In this document: in pieces, positions 9,207 through 18,268 of the stretch | Numbering within the stretch: position 1 is the first letter of the stretch | How the letters are laid out: every line of letters begins with the position of its first letter | NCBI RefSeq assembly: GCF_003751635.1 | Contig: NZ_RJVI01000001.1 | Coordinates: 1,032,726 to 1,096,725 of the forward strand | Source of the DNA: Inmirania thermothiophila | GTDB taxonomy: Bacteria > Pseudomonadota > Gammaproteobacteria > DSM-100275 | Length of the DNA: 64,000 bases | Direction of reading: 5' to 3' | Program-made: the position numbers and the translations under genes | Notes under the pieces: generated by a model | Told to the model about the DNA's origin: nothing | Databases searched by the model: none | The model's input: the letters and a program-made list of their open reading frames with translations, nothing else

Positions 9207-9971
9207 TCAGCTCCTCCCCGGGCCGCGTCCTCGCGCCCGCCAGGCGCTGAGCTGAGCGTAGCCCATGACCGTGATCATCGGGAACAGGCTGGCGAAGGCG
9301 ATGAGGCCGAAGCCGTCGAGCAGCGGGCTGCGCCCGGGGACGTTGGAGGCGAGCCCGAGGCCGAGGGCGGCCACCAGAGGGACGGTCACGGTGGAGGTGG
9401 TCACGCCCCCCGAGTCGTAGGCCAGCGGCACGATCATGCGCGGGGCGTAGAGCGTCTGCACCACCACCACGATGTAGCCGGCGATGATGTAGTGGTGCAG
9501 CGGCGTGCCGGTGACGATGCGCAGGGTGCCCACGGCGAGCCCGGCCGCCACCCCGAGGGCGACCGCGACCCGCAGGCCCGTCACCCCGACGGCGCCGCCC
9601 GAGACCTCCCGCGCCTTGATCGCCACCGCCAGCAGCGCCGGCTCGGCCAGGGTGGTGGCGAAGCCGATGGCGGCGGCGAAGGCGTAGACCGGCCAGTAGC
9701 GCCACCACGCCGCCGCCTCGCCGCCGAGGAGGCGGGGATCGGTGAGCTGCGCCGCCATGGTGCGGCCGAGGGGGAACAGCGCCTGTTCGAGCCCCACGAG
9801 GAAGAGGCTCATGCCCACCATCACCCACAGGGTGCCGAGGAGGATGCGGCGCGGGTTGGGCAGCGGGCGGCGCAGCACCGCGAGCTGGAAGAAGGCCAGG
9901 ATCACGGCGATGGGGGCGACGTCGCGCAGGGTGCCGAGGAGCGCGCCGCCGAGGTCTGCAACCCAGCTCAT
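9207..9971 (-). CDS. DUF1538 membrane protein, second copy
   Basis: A 254-residue polytopic membrane protein of the DUF1538 family, with about six hydrophobic segments. It is clearly a paralogue of the next gene upstream. Both contain FFQL.VLR.PLP near the start, a G(F/L)TT.AEPAL segment in the middle, [10 protein letters not shown](V/I)TVPLV, and end [18 protein letters not shown]. The DSGGVTTS loop in a hydrophobic context resembles a substrate-binding re-entrant element, but that is inference. The ATG overlaps the stop of the first copy (ATGA), suggesting equal synthesis and a heteromer or a split two-repeat transporter. Substrate is unknown. Confidence 0.85.
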   Translation of the reverse strand: MSWVADLGGALLGTLRDVAPIAVILAFFQLAVLRRPLPNPRRILLGTLWVMVGMSLFLVGLEQALFPLGRTMAAQLTDPRLLGGEAAAWWRYWPVYAFAAAIGFATTLAEPALLAVAIKAREVSGGAVGVTGLRVAVALGVAAGLAVGTLRIVTGTPLHHYIIAGYIVVVVQTLYAPRMIVPLAYDSGGVTTSTVTVPLVAALGLGLASNVPGRSPLLDGFGLIAFASLFPMITVMGYAQLSAWRARGRGPGRS

Positions 9972-10693
9972 CCCACCAGCATCCCGTAGCCCATGACGAA
10001 GATCATGGGCGTGAGCGAGGCGAAGGCGATGAGGCCGAAGCCGTCCACCAGGGCGTTGCGGCCGCGGATGCTGGAGGCGAGGCCCACCCCCAGCGCCGTC
10101 ACCAGCGGCACCGTGATGGTGGAGGTGGTCACACCCCCCGAGTCGTAGGCGATGCCGATGATCTCGGGCGGGGCGAAGGCGGTCATGACCACGACGAGGA
10201 CGTAGCCTGCGGCGATCATGCGGTGGATGGGCCAGCCGCGCAGGATGCGCAGCACGCCGAGGACGAGGGCGACCCCCACCGAGAGCGCCACCGTCAGGCG
10301 CAGGCCGAGGGCGTAGCGGGCCTGGGCCTGCGCGCTGCCCTCGATGTGGCCCTCGGCCGCGGCCACCTTCGCGGCCTCGCCGGCGATGGCGATGAGGGCG
10401 GGCTCGGCCACGGTGGTGCCGAAGCCGAGGCAGAAGGCGAAGGCGAGCAGGGCGCCGAGGCCGCCGCGGCGGGCGAAGGCGTAGGCCATGGACTCGCCGA
10501 GGGGGAAGAGGCCGATCTCGAGGCCGCGCACGAAGAGCGCCAGTCCCGCGGCCACCAGGAGGGTCCCGCCGAGGAGGCGGCCGAGGTCGGGCAGCGGCTG
10601 GCGCAGCACCACGAGCTGGAAGAAGGCGACGACGGCGACGATGGGGACGAGGTCGCGCAGCGCCGCCCCCAGGGCCCGGATCGATCCCCCCAT
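9968..10693 (-). CDS. DUF1538 membrane protein, first copy
   Basis: 241-residue polytopic membrane protein and the first gene of the six-gene minus-strand operon. It shares the DUF1538 hallmarks with its downstream paralogue: [59 protein letters not shown] and [20 protein letters not shown]. In other genomes these domains also occur as tandem pairs, known only as DUF1538. No periplasmic binding protein or ATPase is encoded nearby, so a secondary carrier or channel is likelier than an ABC system. Substrate is unknown. It is divergent from nadC, with about 100 bases between. Confidence 0.85.
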   Translation of the reverse strand: MGGSIRALGAALRDLVPIVAVVAFFQLVVLRQPLPDLGRLLGGTLLVAAGLALFVRGLEIGLFPLGESMAYAFARRGGLGALLAFAFCLGFGTTVAEPALIAIAGEAAKVAAAEGHIEGSAQAQARYALGLRLTVALSVGVALVLGVLRILRGWPIHRMIAAGYVLVVVMTAFAPPEIIGIAYDSGGVTTSTITVPLVTALGVGLASSIRGRNALVDGFGLIAFASLTPMIFVMGYGMLVG

Positions 10694-10731
10694 ACCCCTC
10701 CCTCGCTGCAGGCCGCAAGCGGCGCACCACG

Positions 10732-10760
10732 TTACCGGAAAGGCGGGCGGCTGTTAAGAT
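10732..10760 (+). promoter_or_regulatory. Probable nadC promoter
   Basis: A TAAGAT -10 box (10755-10760) sits 17 bases after TTACCG (10732-10737, a weak -35). This is followed by a G-rich ribosome site (AGAGGGGG) before the nadC ATG at 10795. It is a reasonable but unproven sigma-70 promoter. Confidence 0.45.
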
Positions 10761-10794
10761 CGGGCGCCTTGGCCGCGAGGAGAGGGGGACGAGG

Positions 10795-11631
10795 ATGGTG
10801 CCAGGGCCGGATCCCGAGGCGGTGGCCGCCAACGTGGCCGCGGCGCTGGCCGAGGACGTGGGGCCGGGCGACCGCACCGCGGCGCTGCTGGATGCCGGCG
10901 TGCGCCTCGCCGCGGCGGTGGTCTGCCGCGAGGAGGCGGTGGTCTGCGGCCGCCCCTGGTTCGACGCCGTCTTCGCCCGCCTCGACCCGGCCGTCGCGGT
11001 GCGCTGGCGCGTGGCGGAGGGCGAGCGGGTGGGGCCGGGGACGGTGCTGTGCGAGCTCGAGGGGCCGGCGGCCCCGCTGCTCACCGGCGAGCGCACGGCC
11101 CTCAACTTCCTCCAGACCCTCTCCGGCACGGCCACCGTGACGCGCCGCTACGTCGACGCGGTGGCCGGCACGGGGGTGCGCATCCTGGACACCCGCAAGA
11201 CCCTGCCCGGCCTGCGCGCGGCGCAGAAGTACGCCGTGCGCGCCGGCGGCGGCCACAACCACCGCATGGGCCTCTACGACGCCGTCCTCGTCAAGGAGAA
11301 CCACATCGCCGCCCTCGGCTCGGTGGCCGAGGCGGTGCGCCGCGCCCTGGCGCGCAACCCCGGGCTCGAGGTGGAGGTGGAGGTGGAGGATCTCGGCCAG
11401 CTCGAGGAGGCGGTCGCCGCCGGCGCCCGCCGGGCGCTCCTCGACAACTTCCCGCTGGAGGGGCTGCGGGAGGCGGTGCGCATTGCGCGCGGGCGCTGCC
11501 GCCTGGAGGCCTCGGGGGACGTCACCCTCGAGCGCGTGCGCGCCGTGGCCGAGACCGGCGTCGACGACATCTCCGTCGGCGCCCTCACCAAGCATGTGCG
11601 CGCGGTGGACCTCTCGCTGCGCTACCGGTGA
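10795..11631 (+). CDS. nadC: Nicotinate-nucleotide pyrophosphorylase (carboxylating)
   Basis: Quinolinate phosphoribosyltransferase of de novo NAD synthesis, cytoplasmic, 278 residues. The diagnostic blocks are ERTALNFLQTLSGTAT, RILDTRKTLPGLRAAQKYAV followed by RAGGGHNHR, LYDAVLVKENHI, EVEVEDLGQLEEAV, LLDNFPLEGLREAV, and the terminal DDISVGALTKHVRAVDLSLR. nadC divergent from ampD-ampE is an old gammaproteobacterial arrangement; here four genes have come between nadC and ampD. The stop overlaps the convergent hemerythrin gene by 10 bases. Confidence 0.97.
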   Translation: MVPGPDPEAVAANVAAALAEDVGPGDRTAALLDAGVRLAAAVVCREEAVVCGRPWFDAVFARLDPAVAVRWRVAEGERVGPGTVLCELEGPAAPLLTGERTALNFLQTLSGTATVTRRYVDAVAGTGVRILDTRKTLPGLRAAQKYAVRAGGGHNHRMGLYDAVLVKENHIAALGSVAEAVRRALARNPGLEVEVEVEDLGQLEEAVAAGARRALLDNFPLEGLREAVRIARGRCRLEASGDVTLERVRAVAETGVDDISVGALTKHVRAVDLSLRYR

Positions 11632-12029
11632 GCGTCGGCGCGAAGCGCCGCGGCGAGCGGGCGGTCGCTCTCGAGGATGTGGTCGTCGAGCCAGTGGTGG
11701 AGGAAAGAGGCCAGCGGCGCCGGGTCCGGGTGGGGCTCGCGCGCCAGCTCCGCGCGCAGGTGCTCCAGCTCGTGGATCAGGTGGTCGTGCTGGAAGCGGT
11801 GCTGGACCTCGTCGGCATGGCCGAGCCGGTCCATCTCGCGCTCCTCCTTGTGGAAGTGGAGGCGGGCGTGGCGGATGAGCTCGTCGGCGACGGCGAGCAC
11901 CTGCGCCGGGGCGGTGTCGCCCGAGGCGGCGGCGAAGAGCCGGTCGGCGAGGCGGCGCAGGATCGCGTGGTCGCGGTCCATCCAGGCGATGCCGACGCGC
12001 CAGTCCGGGCGCCAGGGGATCTCCGTCAC
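11622..12029 (-). CDS. Bacteriohemerythrin
   Basis: 135-residue single-domain hemerythrin that binds O2 at a di-iron centre. With the GTG start at 12029, the iron ligands fall at the canonical places: H21, H58, E62, H77, H81, H117 and D122. The segments WRVGIAWMDRDH, HARLHFHKEEREM, HRFQHDH and WLDDHILESD are visible. The start was chosen because GGAGG lies just upstream and because the family begins with a W..D..VG..xxD..H segment; the longer upstream extension is unlike the family. Oxygen storage, delivery or sensing is possible. It is divergent from the LpxR-like gene. Confidence 0.93.
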   Translation of the reverse strand: MTEIPWRPDWRVGIAWMDRDHAILRRLADRLFAAASGDTAPAQVLAVADELIRHARLHFHKEEREMDRLGHADEVQHRFQHDHLIHELEHLRAELAREPHPDPAPLASFLHHWLDDHILESDRPLAAALRADAHR

Positions 12030-12120
12030 GACGCCTCCTTCCCCGCCTGCAGCGGCCCTGCAATCCGGTGTTTCCGAGGTTATCATTCGAATCGCTCGAT
12101 CATACGGGGGATTGAGGACG

Positions 12121-13185
12121 ATGCCAACGGCGCGCTGGACGGGGGTGGTGCTGCTCGGGCTCGCGGCGCTTGCGGCGCATGCCGACCCGGGGGACGTGGG
12201 CCGGCCCGAGCCCGGGGCGGTGCGCGCGGGCGGCTGGTCGTTCCACATCGACAACGACGCCTTCGGCCTGACCCCCAGCGACCGGGACTACACCGGCGGC
12301 TTCGCCTTCACCCTCTACGGCGACCGCGTCCTCGACCACCCCCTCTCCATCCACGCGCTGCTGCGCGGGTTCGACCGCCTCGTCGGCGTCGAGCGCCTGG
12401 CGCGGGCCGGGCGGACGCGCCGCCACGCCCTCGAGTTCGGCATCGCCGCCTTCACCCCGAGCGACATCACCCGCGCCGAGCCCGTCCCCGACGACCACCC
12501 CTACGGCTGCGTGATCTTCGTCGGGGCCACGACCGGCCGCCCGCTGCCGGCGCAGGGGGTGAGCTACGACACCAACCTCACCCTCGGCCTGCTCGGCACC
12601 TCCGTCTGCGAGACGATGCAGGAGGGCCTGCACGCCACCTTCAGCGGCGACGATCCGCGCGGCTGGGACCACCAGATCTCCGATGGCGGCGAGCCCACCT
12701 TCCGCTGGAGCCTCAACCGCAACGCGCTGCTGTGGGCGCGGCGCGGCGCGGGGGGCACCCGCGAGCTCGTGTGGACGGCGGAGGCGGCCCTCGGCGGCAT
12801 CACCGGCCTCGGGGTGGGCCTCGGCTGGCGCTCGGGGCGCATCGCGAGCCCGTGGTGGAGCTTCACGCCCCAGGAGGCCGAGTACATCGTCCTCGGCGGC
12901 GGCGGCACCGGCGATCGCGGCCGCGGCGACCGCTACCTGTGGGCCGGCCTCATGCTGCGTTACCGGCTCTACAACGTGCTCCTGCAGGGGCAGTTCCGCG
13001 ACAGCGACGTGACCTTCTCCCGCGACGAGCTCCGTCCCGTCGTGGGCGAGGCCTGGGTCGGCTACACCTTCCCGGGCCCGTGGGGGCTGGAGCTCAGCGT
13101 CGCCGTGCGCGCCCGCTCCCAGGAGATCGAGGCCCTGGACGACATCCCGGTCTGGGGCAGCCTCGTCATCCGCCGTCCCGACTGA
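12121..13185 (+). CDS. LpxR-family lipid A deacylase (DUF2219), outer membrane
   Basis: 354-residue protein with an N-terminal signal peptide (MPTARWTGVVLLGLAALAAH, cleavage near AHA). The rest is rich in alternating beta-barrel strands. After the signal comes FHIDNDAFGLTPSDRDYTGG, the (E/D)ND...TDR.YT.G block of the LpxR/DUF2219 family that carries the active-site Asn-Asp. Later stretches such as SYDTNLTLGLLGTSV and GWDHQI fit the same family. LpxR removes the 3'-acyloxyacyl group from lipid A in the outer membrane. Specificity is inferred from family only. It has a GGGGG-type ribosome site and converges on the molybdopterin oxidoreductase gene with a 20-base overlap. Confidence 0.85.
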   Translation: MPTARWTGVVLLGLAALAAHADPGDVGRPEPGAVRAGGWSFHIDNDAFGLTPSDRDYTGGFAFTLYGDRVLDHPLSIHALLRGFDRLVGVERLARAGRTRRHALEFGIAAFTPSDITRAEPVPDDHPYGCVIFVGATTGRPLPAQGVSYDTNLTLGLLGTSVCETMQEGLHATFSGDDPRGWDHQISDGGEPTFRWSLNRNALLWARRGAGGTRELVWTAEAALGGITGLGVGLGWRSGRIASPWWSFTPQEAEYIVLGGGGTGDRGRGDRYLWAGLMLRYRLYNVLLQGQFRDSDVTFSRDELRPVVGEAWVGYTFPGPWGLELSVAVRARSQEIEALDDIPVWGSLVIRRPD

Positions 13186-15256
13186 GCCGGGCGCCTCCGG
13201 GCGGCGGTGCCGGGCGCACCGCCACCGCGGTGTCGTGGAAGGCGGCGCCGCCGCGGGGCGCGGGGCGGTCGGCGGCCACCAGGGCGTTGGCGCCCAGGCC
13301 GTCGGCGAAGGCGGCGCCGGGCCAGATGCCCTCCAGGCAAACGGTCCCGGGGGCGAGGCCCTCGCGGATGCGGGCGCGCAGGCGGATGCGGCCGCGGCGG
13401 CTCGCCACCTCCACCCAGTCGCCATCGCCGATGCCGCAGGCGGCGGCGTCGTCGGGACGGATCTGCAGGCGCGGCGCCTCCTCGGCCGTGCGCGAGCCCG
13501 GCGTCTCGGTGAAGGTGGTGTTGAGGAAGCCGCGCGCCGGGGGCGTGACCAGGCGCAGGGGGTACGCCGCGTCCGCGGGCTCGTTCACCGCCCAGTGGTC
13601 GGGCAGCGGGGGCATGGCCGCCCCCTCCGGACCCAGCGCCGCCCACTCGGGGCGGAAGCGGAAGCGCCCGTCGGGCCAGGCGAAGCCGTCGAGGAAGCGC
13701 ATCCGCTCCGAGGGCAGGGCGCAGTCGTGGAGGCGGGTGCGCTCGAGCTCGGCAAGGGGCGGATAGCCCGAGCGCTCCAGGGTCGCGGCGATGAGCTCCA
13801 GCGCGCTCATGCCGAAGCCCGGGTGCTCGGCGCCGAGGCGCGCGGCGAGGGCGCACACCACCTCGTGGTTGGAGCGGCACGCGCCGGGCGGTTCCACCAC
13901 CTTGCGGCCGAGCTGCAGGAAGGTGTGGCCGTAGCTCTGGTAGAGGTCGTCGTGCTCCAGGAACATCGTGGCCGGCAGCACGATGTCGGCGAGGCGTGCG
14001 GTGGCGGTGAGGAACTGCTCGTGCACGCAGAGGAAGAGGTCCTCGCGGGCGAGCCCCGCCCGCACCCGCGCCGAGTCCGGCGCCACCTCCGCGGGATTGG
14101 TGTTCTGGATCAGCATCGCGGTCACGGGCGGTCCGCCCGCGAGCGCCTCGGGTTCGCCCGCCAGCACGGCCCCGATGCGGGACATGTCCAGGCTGCGCAC
14201 GCCGTCGCGGCGGGCGTCGAGGCCCTCGATGAGGGTCTTGTCGGTGTGGAAGACGCCGCTGGTGGCGAGCAGCGCCCCGCCGCCGCGGTGGCGCCAGGCC
14301 CCCGTGACCGCGGGCAGGCAGCTCACGGCGTGGACGTTGTGAGCGCCGTTGCGCTGGCGGCTCATGCCGAGCCCGAGGCGGATGAAGCTGCGGCGGGTGG
14401 CGCCGTAGAGGCGGGCGAAGGCCTCGATCTCGGCGGCGGGGACGCCGGTGATCGGCTCCGCCCAGGCGGGGCCGCGGTGGCGCAGGTGGGCCTCGAGGGC
14501 CTCGGCGTCGCGGGTGTAGCGGGCGAGGTAGTCGCGGTCGGCGAACCCGTCGCGGAAGAGGACGTGCATCACCGCGCAGGCCAGCGCGCCGTCGGTGCCC
14601 GGGCGGGGGGCGAGGTGCAGGTCCGCCTTCTCGGCGGTGGGCGTGCGCACCGGGTCCACCACCACCAGGCGGGCGCCGCGCCGGCGGGCGCGGGCGACGT
14701 GGGTCATGACGTTGACCTGGGTCGCCACCGCGTTGCAGCCCCAGATCACGATGAGCTCGCTCTCGGCCAGCTCCCGCGGGTCGGTGCCGCGCAGCGCCCC
14801 GGCGCCGGCGATCCAGCCCGGATAGCCGATGCCGGTGCAGATGTTGGTCTCCTGGCCCGACCAGCCCAGGCAGTGGCGCAGCCGGTTGATGCCGTCGCGC
14901 TGCACGAGCCCCATGGTGCCGGCGTAGTAGTAGGGCCAGACCGTCTCGGGCCCGTGGCGGGCGGCGGCCTCGGCCAGCCGTTCCGCCACCTCGTCCAGGG
15001 CCGCCTCCCACGAGACCGGCACGAAGCGCCCCTCGCCCTTGGCCCCGACGCGGCGCAGCGGCTGCACGAGGCGGTCTGGGTGGTGGAGGCGCTCGGCGTA
15101 GCGGGCCACCTTGGCGCAGATGACCCCGGCGGTGTAGGGGTTGCGGCGGCTGCCGCGGATCCGCCCGATGCGCCCGCCCGGGTGCACCTCCACCTCCAGG
15201 GCGCAGGCCGAGGGGCAGTCGTGGGGGCAGACGGCGGGCTCGACGCGGATGCTCAC
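13166..15256 (-). CDS. Molybdopterin oxidoreductase catalytic protein (single subunit)
   Basis: 696-residue member of the DMSO-reductase superfamily. An N-terminal [4Fe-4S] site is formed by C10, C14, C18 (CPHDCPSAC) and C47 (GVICAK). The Mo-bisPGD domains follow: ELIVIWGCNAVATQ, VVVDPVRTPTAEKADLHL, and a C-terminal MGD-binding domain with RGFLNTTFTETPGS and QIRPDDAAACGIGDGDWVEV. C140 (in ETNICTGIG) is a candidate molybdenum ligand. There is no Tat signal, so it is probably cytoplasmic. No FeS electron-transfer or membrane-anchor subunit is adjacent, so the substrate and electron donor are unknown. The GTG at 15256 was chosen because the family begins shortly before CPHDCP. Confidence 0.88.
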   Translation of the reverse strand: MSIRVEPAVCPHDCPSACALEVEVHPGGRIGRIRGSRRNPYTAGVICAKVARYAERLHHPDRLVQPLRRVGAKGEGRFVPVSWEAALDEVAERLAEAAARHGPETVWPYYYAGTMGLVQRDGINRLRHCLGWSGQETNICTGIGYPGWIAGAGALRGTDPRELAESELIVIWGCNAVATQVNVMTHVARARRRGARLVVVDPVRTPTAEKADLHLAPRPGTDGALACAVMHVLFRDGFADRDYLARYTRDAEALEAHLRHRGPAWAEPITGVPAAEIEAFARLYGATRRSFIRLGLGMSRQRNGAHNVHAVSCLPAVTGAWRHRGGGALLATSGVFHTDKTLIEGLDARRDGVRSLDMSRIGAVLAGEPEALAGGPPVTAMLIQNTNPAEVAPDSARVRAGLAREDLFLCVHEQFLTATARLADIVLPATMFLEHDDLYQSYGHTFLQLGRKVVEPPGACRSNHEVVCALAARLGAEHPGFGMSALELIAATLERSGYPPLAELERTRLHDCALPSERMRFLDGFAWPDGRFRFRPEWAALGPEGAAMPPLPDHWAVNEPADAAYPLRLVTPPARGFLNTTFTETPGSRTAEEAPRLQIRPDDAAACGIGDGDWVEVASRRGRIRLRARIREGLAPGTVCLEGIWPGAAFADGLGANALVAADRPAPRGGAAFHDTAVAVRPAPPPGGARLSRDGG

Positions 15257-15444
15257 GGGCGGGGTCTCCGGGGCGGGAAGCGGCCGGTGCGGGGGTGGTG
15301 CGGGTGCATGGCGCCAGTATACGCGGCCCGCGCCCCTTTTTCGCACCGGGCCGGTAAGGATCCGGGCGGAGGCCGGGTCTCATGGTGCGAGGGGCGGCGA
15401 TTGCACGCCCTGCAAGCGAAGCGAAGATCTGAGGAGAACGCGAG

Positions 15445-15693
15445 ATGAAGACTCACGAGATGCTGAAGGGTGTGCTGGGTGCGGTGCTGCTGTCGGGGCT
15501 GGCGATGACGGCGACGGCGGGGACGCTGGAGTACGGGCAGGACCGCAGCGGCGAGCCGGCGGTGGTGGCGAGCGTGTCGCAGCCGGGCGGCGGGCTGGTG
15601 GCGGCGGACGACCGCAGCGGCGAGCCGGCGGTGCGGGCGACGCGGGGCGTGATCGGCACGGCGGCGCTGGGCTTCGCCGACGACCGCAGCTGA
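15445..15693 (+). CDS. Small secreted repeat peptide (DRSGEPAV repeats), function unknown
   Basis: 82-residue product with a clear signal peptide (MKTHEMLKGVLGAVLLSGLA, then MTATAG). The mature part of about 55 residues contains DRSGEPAV twice and ends in DDRS, apparently a third copy cut by the stop. The two full repeats are identical for 24 bases (15541-15564 and 15609-15632). The third matches for 9 bases (15682-15690) before TGA. A GAGGAGAA ribosome site precedes the ATG, and a strong hairpin follows. Codon use matches the host. I do not recognise a family; it is exported and probably acts in the periplasm or outside. Confidence 0.75.
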   Translation: MKTHEMLKGVLGAVLLSGLAMTATAGTLEYGQDRSGEPAVVASVSQPGGGLVAADDRSGEPAVRATRGVIGTAALGFADDRS

Positions 15694-15725
15694 GCGGAAC
15701 GGAGCCCGCCTGCGGGCGGGTGCCC

Positions 15726-15758
15726 CGCGAAGGCCCGGCCCTGCGCCGGGCCTTCGCG
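15726..15758. terminator. Strong hairpin between the secreted peptide gene and phoU
   Basis: A perfect 14-bp stem pairs 15726-15739 with 15745-15758 around a 5-base loop. It lies 33 bases after the small peptide stop and 12 bases before the phoU stop on the other strand. No T-run follows on either side, so it is a candidate bidirectional terminator. Confidence 0.55.
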
Positions 15759-15769
15759 CGTCGGCGCCG

Positions 15770-16477
15770 CTACTCGCGGTGCTCCAGGGGGGCGGGGTGG
15801 GTGTGGCGGATGTCCTTGCCCTCCACGAGGTAGATCACGTACTCGCAGATGTTCTTCGCGTGGTCGCCGATGCGCTCCAGCGCCCGCGCGCACCAGATGA
15901 CGTCGAGGACGCGCTTGATCGTGCGCGGGTCCTCCATCATGTAGGTGATGAGCTGGCGCAGGACCGCCTCGTACTCCTTGTCGACGCGCTCGTCGGCGGC
16001 CGCCACCTCGTAGGCGGCCCGGGTGTCGGTGCGGGCGAAGGCGTCCAGCGCCCCGTGCAGGACCTGCTGCACCCGCTCGCCCAGGGTTTCCACCTCGCCG
16101 TAGTAGCGCGCCGGGTCGGAGACCTCGGCGAGACGGACCGCCATGCGGCCGATCTTCTCGGCCTCGTCGCCGATGCGCTCGAGGTCGGTGATGGTCTTGA
16201 TGATGGCCACGATGAAGCGCAGGTCGGAGGCCGCCGGCTGGCGCAGGGCGATGATCTTGCTGCACTCGTCGTCGATGGCCACCTCGAGGGCGTTGACCTT
16301 GGCGTCGTTGGCGATGACGTGCTCGCCGAGGGCGCCGTCGCCCTCGGCCAGCGCCCGCAGGGCGTCGCGCAGCTGCTCCTCCACCAGCCCGCCCATGGCG
16401 AGGACGCGGTTGCGCACGTCCTCGAGCTCCTCGTCGAAGCGGTGGGAGATGTGGTGTCCGATCTCGGGCTTCCTCAT
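15770..16477 (-). CDS. phoU: Phosphate signalling regulator PhoU
   Basis: 235-residue all-helical cytoplasmic protein that links the Pst transporter to PhoR and keeps the Pho response off when phosphate is plentiful. Two PhoU repeats are visible, with the metal-binding-type segments [22 protein letters not shown] followed by [13 protein letters not shown] in the first repeat, and [28 protein letters not shown] in the second. It is the last gene of the pst-phoU cluster, 16 bases after pstB. Confidence 0.97.
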   Translation of the reverse strand: MRKPEIGHHISHRFDEELEDVRNRVLAMGGLVEEQLRDALRALAEGDGALGEHVIANDAKVNALEVAIDDECSKIIALRQPAASDLRFIVAIIKTITDLERIGDEAEKIGRMAVRLAEVSDPARYYGEVETLGERVQQVLHGALDAFARTDTRAAYEVAAADERVDKEYEAVLRQLITYMMEDPRTIKRVLDVIWCARALERIGDHAKNICEYVIYLVEGKDIRHTHPAPLEHRE

Positions 16478-16493
16478 GACGGCTTCCTCCGCC

Positions 16494-17324
16494 TCAGCCG
16501 AAGCGGCCGGTGATGTAGTCCTCGGTGCGCTTCTCGCGCGGCCGCGTGAAGATCTCCTCGGTGGGGCCGAACTCCACCAGCTCGCCGAGGTGCATGAAGG
16601 CCGTGTAGTCGGAGACGCGGGCGGCCTGCTGCATGTTGTGGGTGACGATGAGGATGGTGAGCCGCTCGCGCAGCTCCGTCACCAGCTCCTCGATGCTGGC
16701 GGTGGCGATGGGGTCGAGGGCCGAGGTGGGCTCGTCGAGGAGCAGCATCTCCGGCTCCGTCGCCAGCGCCCGGGCGATGCAGAGCCGCTGCTGCTGGCCG
16801 CCGGAGAGGTCGAAGGCGGAGCGGTGCAGCCGGTCCTTGACCTCGTCCCACAGCGCCGCCTGGCGCAGCGCCCGCTCCACCCGCTCGTCCAGGACGCGCC
16901 GGCGCGAGATGCCGCGGATGCGCAGCCCGTAGGCGACGTTCTCGTAGATGGACTTGGGGAACGGGTTCGGCTTCTGGAACACCATGCCGATGCGCATGCG
17001 CACCGTGATGGGGTCGACGCGGCGGTCGATGATGTTGATGTCGTCGGGGAAGAGGCGGATCTCGCCCTCGTAGCGGGCGCCCTCGACGAGGTCGTGCATG
17101 CGGTTGAAGCAGCGCAGGAAGGTGCTCTTGCCGCAGCCCGAGGCCCCGATCAGGGCCGTGACCCGGCGCTCGCGGATGACCATGGAGACGCCGCGCAGGG
17201 CGTGGAACTCGCCGTAGTGGAAGTTGAGGTCGCGGACCTCGACCTTGGGCGGCGCATCGTCCTGGGCCTGCGCAGGGGCGCGACCCGAGAGGTCGAGGGC
17301 GGGCATGGTGGTCGGCTGCTCCAT
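16494..17324 (-). CDS. pstB: Phosphate ABC transporter ATP-binding protein
   Basis: 276-residue ATPase of the high-affinity phosphate importer, on the cytoplasmic face of the inner membrane. Walker A is GASGCGKST, the Q-loop is in [21 protein letters not shown], the signature is [15 protein letters not shown], Walker B is [12 protein letters not shown], and the switch histidine is in [20 protein letters not shown]. The ATG at 17324 gives the usual N-terminus plus a short Pro/Ala-rich lead. pstA ends 17 bases upstream. Confidence 0.97.
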   Translation of the reverse strand: MEQPTTMPALDLSGRAPAQAQDDAPPKVEVRDLNFHYGEFHALRGVSMVIRERRVTALIGASGCGKSTFLRCFNRMHDLVEGARYEGEIRLFPDDINIIDRRVDPITVRMRIGMVFQKPNPFPKSIYENVAYGLRIRGISRRRVLDERVERALRQAALWDEVKDRLHRSAFDLSGGQQQRLCIARALATEPEMLLLDEPTSALDPIATASIEELVTELRERLTILIVTHNMQQAARVSDYTAFMHLGELVEFGPTEEIFTRPREKRTEDYITGRFG

Positions 17325-17341
17325 GGGGCGGCTCCTCGGGC

Positions 17342-18268
17342 TCACCAGCGCACGCGCCGGCGGAAGCGGTTGCGGATGACGATGGCGGCCGCGTTCATGG
17401 CCAGGGTCATGACGATGAGGACGACGCCGGCGGCGGCGGCGTTGACCGCGAAGGCGGCCTGGGGGCGCGAGACCCAGTTGAACATCTGGATCGGCATCAC
17501 CGTGAAGGGGGCGGTCAGCCACTCGAAGGAGACGAAGGGGAACTCGGCCTTGAAGGGCGGATCGGGCAGGAAGGCGATGAAGGTCAGCGCGCCGATGGTG
17601 ATCACCGGGGCGGTCTCGCCGATGGCCCGCGCCAGGCCCATGATCACCCCCGTGAGGATGCCGCCGGTGGAGTAGGGCAGGATGTGGTGCCACATCACCT
17701 GCCACTTGGTGGCGCCGAGGGCATAGACGGCCTCGCGCACCGCCGACGGGATGGCGCGCAGCGCCTCGCGGGTGGCGACGATGATCATGGGCAGGATCAG
17801 CAGGGCGAGGGTGATGCCGGCGGCGAGGATGCTCTCGCCGAGGCGGAACTGGTGCACCAGCAGGCCGAGGGCGAGCAGGCCGTAGATGATGGAAGGGACT
17901 CCGGCGAGGTTGTTGATGTTGATCTCGATCACGGTGGTGAGCCAGTTGCGGGGAGCGTACTCCTCGAGATAGACACCAGAGAGGACCCCCACCGGGACCG
18001 CTGCCGCGGCCGTGACCAGCATCACCGCGAAGGTGCCCACGATGGCGGGGAGGATGCCCGCGCGGTGGGCGAAGCGCGAGGGGTAGCCGGTGAGGAACTC
18101 CCAGTTCAGGCGCGGCCAGCCGTCGATGAGCAGATCGACGAACAGCGCCGTCAGCACCAGCAGCGCGACGAAGAGCACGAGCAGACCCAGCACCGCGAAG
18201 GCGGCGTCGCGCCGCTCGTTGGCGCGCGCGATGCGCTCGATGGCGCGGGGGTCGGCGGCGACGGACAT
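17342..18268 (-). CDS. pstA: Phosphate ABC transporter permease PstA
   Basis: 308-residue inner-membrane permease with an N-terminal membrane anchor, a periplasmic stretch, and then the permease core. The core includes [17 protein letters not shown] and an [12 protein letters not shown]-type coupling loop followed by [18 protein letters not shown]. It forms the channel with PstC. The start codon shares one base with the pstC stop (TGATG), so translation is coupled. The start at 18268 begins [21 protein letters not shown], a plausible short cytoplasmic tail. Confidence 0.96.
   Translation of the reverse strand: MSVAADPRAIERIARANERRDAAFAVLGLLVLFVALLVLTALFVDLLIDGWPRLNWEFLTGYPSRFAHRAGILPAIVGTFAVMLVTAAAAVPVGVLSGVYLEEYAPRNWLTTVIEININNLAGVPSIIYGLLALGLLVHQFRLGESILAAGITLALLILPMIIVATREALRAIPSAVREAVYALGATKWQVMWHHILPYSTGGILTGVIMGLARAIGETAPVITIGALTFIAFLPDPPFKAEFPFVSFEWLTAPFTVMPIQMFNWVSRPQAAFAVNAAAAGVVLIVMTLAMNAAAIVIRNRFRRRVRW

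Noticed and set aside
12030-12254. N-terminal extension of the hemerythrin frame
   Set aside because: It would run into the divergent LpxR-like gene and destroys the canonical ligand numbering; the GTG at 12029 has a good GGAGG site.
13235-15448. Plus-strand frame opposite the molybdopterin oxidoreductase
   Set aside because: No domain or ribosome site. The opposite strand has intact cofactor motifs.
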